Notes under the pieces: model-generated
Databases searched by the model: none
What the model was told of the DNA's origin: nothing
The model's input: the letters and a program-made list of their open reading frames with translations, nothing else
In this document: positions 62,392-64,000 of the stretch, in pieces
How positions within the stretch are numbered: the first letter of the stretch is position 1
Layout of the letters: each line of letters begins with the position of its first letter
DNA from: Singulisphaera sp. GP187
GTDB taxonomy: Bacteria; Planctomycetota; Planctomycetia; Isosphaerales; Isosphaeraceae
Direction of reading: 5' to 3'
Length of the DNA: 64,000 nt
NCBI RefSeq assembly: GCF_900129635.1
Contig: NZ_FSRB01000003.1
Location: 434,001 to 498,000 of the forward strand
Translations under genes and position numbers: made by a program

Positions 62392-63648
62392 ATGGGTAAG
62401 TCACGCCGAGTCGTCATCACCGGCATGGGGGTGGTCACGGCCCTGGGCGACACGCTGGACCGATTCTGGTCGTCGCTCTGCGCGGGCCAAAGCGGTGTCG
62501 GACCGCTATCCCTCTTTGATACGAGCGAGTTCAAGGTCCACTTCGGCGGCCAGGTTCCTGACTGGGATCCCGTTGCGCGGTTTGGGGCTAAGGAAGCGCG
62601 TCACTTGGATCGGTTCGCGCAATTCGCGATGGCCGCCAGCATGTCGGCCGTCGAGGATTCGGGAATCGATTTCGAGCGCTATCCGTCCCACACTTGCGGA
62701 GTGATTATCGGATCGGGAATCGGTGGGCTCACCGAGTTTGAGACCCAACACTCGATCATGCGCGAGAAGGGTCCTTCCCGGATCAGCCCGTTCACGATTC
62801 CCAAGCTGATGGTCAACGCGGCGAGCGGTCAGGTCTCGATCCGCTGGGGCTTGTGCGGACCGAACACGGCCATCGCAACCGCTTGCGCGTCGGCGGCCAA
62901 CGCCATCGGCGACGCGTTCAAACTCATCCAGGCGGGCCTGGCCGACGTCATGATCACCGGCGGCAGCGAAGCGGCGATCACGCACATGGGCCTGGGAGGG
63001 TTCGCTTCGATGCGGGCCTTGTCCACCCGCAATGACGATCCGACTCGCGCCAGCCGTCCCTTCGACCGTGATCGGGACGGTTTCGTCCTGGCCGAAGGGG
63101 CCGGAATCATGCTCCTCGAGTGCGAGGAAGTTGCGCGAGCCCGTGGGGCGCGCATCTATGCTGAAGTGCTTGGGTACGGCATGTCGGCCGACGGGTCGCA
63201 TATCACCGCCCCCGACGAGCAAGGCCGAGGCGCGGCTCGCGCCATGAACCTTTGCCTCAACGACGCACGTGTCGCTCCCGATGGTGTTGATTATATCAAT
63301 GCCCACGGAACCAGCACCGGCCTGGGTGACCTGGCCGAGACTCGGGCGATGAAAAGTGTGTTCGGCTCCCACACCGACCGGCTCCAGATCTCCAGCACGA
63401 AGAGTGAGCTGGGCCACCTCCTGGGCGCTTCGGGAGGGGTCGAGCTGATCGCTTCCGCCCTGGCGATCCATACCGACGTCCTCCCGCCGACGATCAACCT
63501 CGACAACCCGGGCGAGGGCTGCGACCTCGACTACATCCCGAACGTCGCACGCGAAGTCAAGGTCGAGCGGGTCATGTCCAACAGTTTCGGCTTCGGTGGG
63601 CACAACGCCAGCCTCCTGATCGGCCGTTACCGGCCCAGTGACTCCTAA
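62392..63648 (+). CDS. fabF: Beta-ketoacyl-ACP synthase II FabF
   Basis: A 418-residue condensing enzyme. RVVITGMGVVTALGDTLDRFW opens it; Cys in TACASAANAIGDA, the first His in NAHGTSTGLGD, and the Lys/His motif in STKSELGHLLGASGGVE are complete, with the terminal SNSFGFGGHNASLL. The start codon follows the acpP stop by one base, so the pair is coupled. It is a paralogue of the solitary enzyme at 31480. Confidence 0.97.
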   Translation: MGKSRRVVITGMGVVTALGDTLDRFWSSLCAGQSGVGPLSLFDTSEFKVHFGGQVPDWDPVARFGAKEARHLDRFAQFAMAASMSAVEDSGIDFERYPSHTCGVIIGSGIGGLTEFETQHSIMREKGPSRISPFTIPKLMVNAASGQVSIRWGLCGPNTAIATACASAANAIGDAFKLIQAGLADVMITGGSEAAITHMGLGGFASMRALSTRNDDPTRASRPFDRDRDGFVLAEGAGIMLLECEEVARARGARIYAEVLGYGMSADGSHITAPDEQGRGAARAMNLCLNDARVAPDGVDYINAHGTSTGLGDLAETRAMKSVFGSHTDRLQISSTKSELGHLLGASGGVELIASALAIHTDVLPPTINLDNPGEGCDLDYIPNVAREVKVERVMSNSFGFGGHNASLLIGRYRPSDS

Positions 63649-63836
63649 GGCCGGCTTCGGCCCGGTGAATCGCAGGCCAAATGAGTTGGTAGGCTGGGGT
63701 CCGGCTTCGGTTCGGACCCCGGTCTTCTGACCCACGCGCTCGGGTCCGTGAGCGGCCCCCAGCCAACCGAGACACGGGCGAGGCGACGCTCCCCCCTCTC
63801 GGTCGGAACGTACTCCAGGTTAGGCACCACGAGACG

Positions 63837-64000
63837 ATGAACACACCTCCGATCGACCTGCTCGGCGAACGGCCCGCCGCTTCGCCGCTCACCGCCGCCG
63901 AAATTCAACGCTACGCGCGGCATCTCATCATGCCCGAAGTCGCCATGCAGGGTCAGCAGAGGCTCAAGGCCTCCAAGGTCCTCTGCATCGGCACCGGGGG
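63837..64000 (+). CDS. MoeB/ThiF-type E1-like adenylyltransferase (start only)
   Basis: The first 54 codons of a protein whose 3' end lies beyond the window. RYARHLIMPEVAMQGQQRLKASKVLCIGTGG is the N-terminus of ThiF/MoeB/HesA adenylyltransferases, with the start of the Rossmann GxGG loop. Family members activate the Gly-Gly end of ThiS or MoaD. An N-terminal extension of ~24 residues precedes this. Cofactor identity cannot be settled from the fragment. Confidence 0.85.
   Translation, partial: MNTPPIDLLGERPAASPLTAAEIQRYARHLIMPEVAMQGQQRLKASKVLCIGTG

Overview
The window is GC-rich, dense in genes, and almost certainly planctomycete DNA, most likely from an Isosphaeraceae-type genome. Evidence: two DUF1559 prepilin-like proteins, a DUF1501 protein with a twin-arginine signal, a PVC-type CxxCH haem-binding dehydrogenase, a membrane-anchored Ser/Thr kinase, a BlaI/BlaR1 pair and an Lhr-type helicase. 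All calls come from reading the sequence; no database search was run.

Layout. (1) 1-7.4 kb is an accessory block. A small ubiquitin-like protein ending in Gly-Gly precedes a broken DUF4132 gene; then come a small protein plus a retropepsin-like protease, and an ankyrin-repeat protein. After each of these three units lies a copy of the same ~124-bp imperfect repeat, all in one orientation, which looks cassette-like. (2) 7.4-18 kb: lhr helicase, cyclophilin, 7Fe ferredoxin, DUF1559 protein, HNH nuclease, isopropylmalate dehydrogenase-like enzyme, Ser/Thr kinase. (3) 18-32.8 kb: small zinc-ribbon protein, YfhO-like membrane protein, DUF1501, blaI-blaR1-like pair with visible operators, rRNA methyltransferase, response regulator, ECF-like sigma factor, lipoprotein, aminotransferase, FabF-like synthase. 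(4) 33-47.3 kb: an M1 metallopeptidase fused to an Omp85-like barrel, a diadenylate cyclase fused to a YbbR domain, a haem protein with an Rrf2 regulator, an APC permease, a 1550-residue ceramidase/dehydrogenase/cytochrome c fusion and a lipoprotein. (5) 48-58.1 kb: sugar-phosphate isomerase-like protein, PqaA-like protein, DUF1559 protein, an IS5-type relic, RsgA split over two overlapping frames, an ACT-domain protein and an exported protein with a Gly/Pro-rich tail. (6) 58.7-64 kb: fatty-acid synthesis genes plsX-fabD-fabG-acpP-fabF, then the start of a MoeB/ThiF-type adenylyltransferase cut by the window edge.

Between genes there are several strong palindromes and one clear MITE-like element (38442-38532) with an 8-bp target duplication. 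A second copy at 49591-49792 carries an extra inverted-repeat insert. No CRISPR array, rRNA or convincing tRNA was seen.

The most unusual items are the Gly-Gly-ending ubiquitin-like protein next to DUF4132, the cassette-like repeat array, the M1-Omp85 fusion and the CdaA-CdaR fusion.
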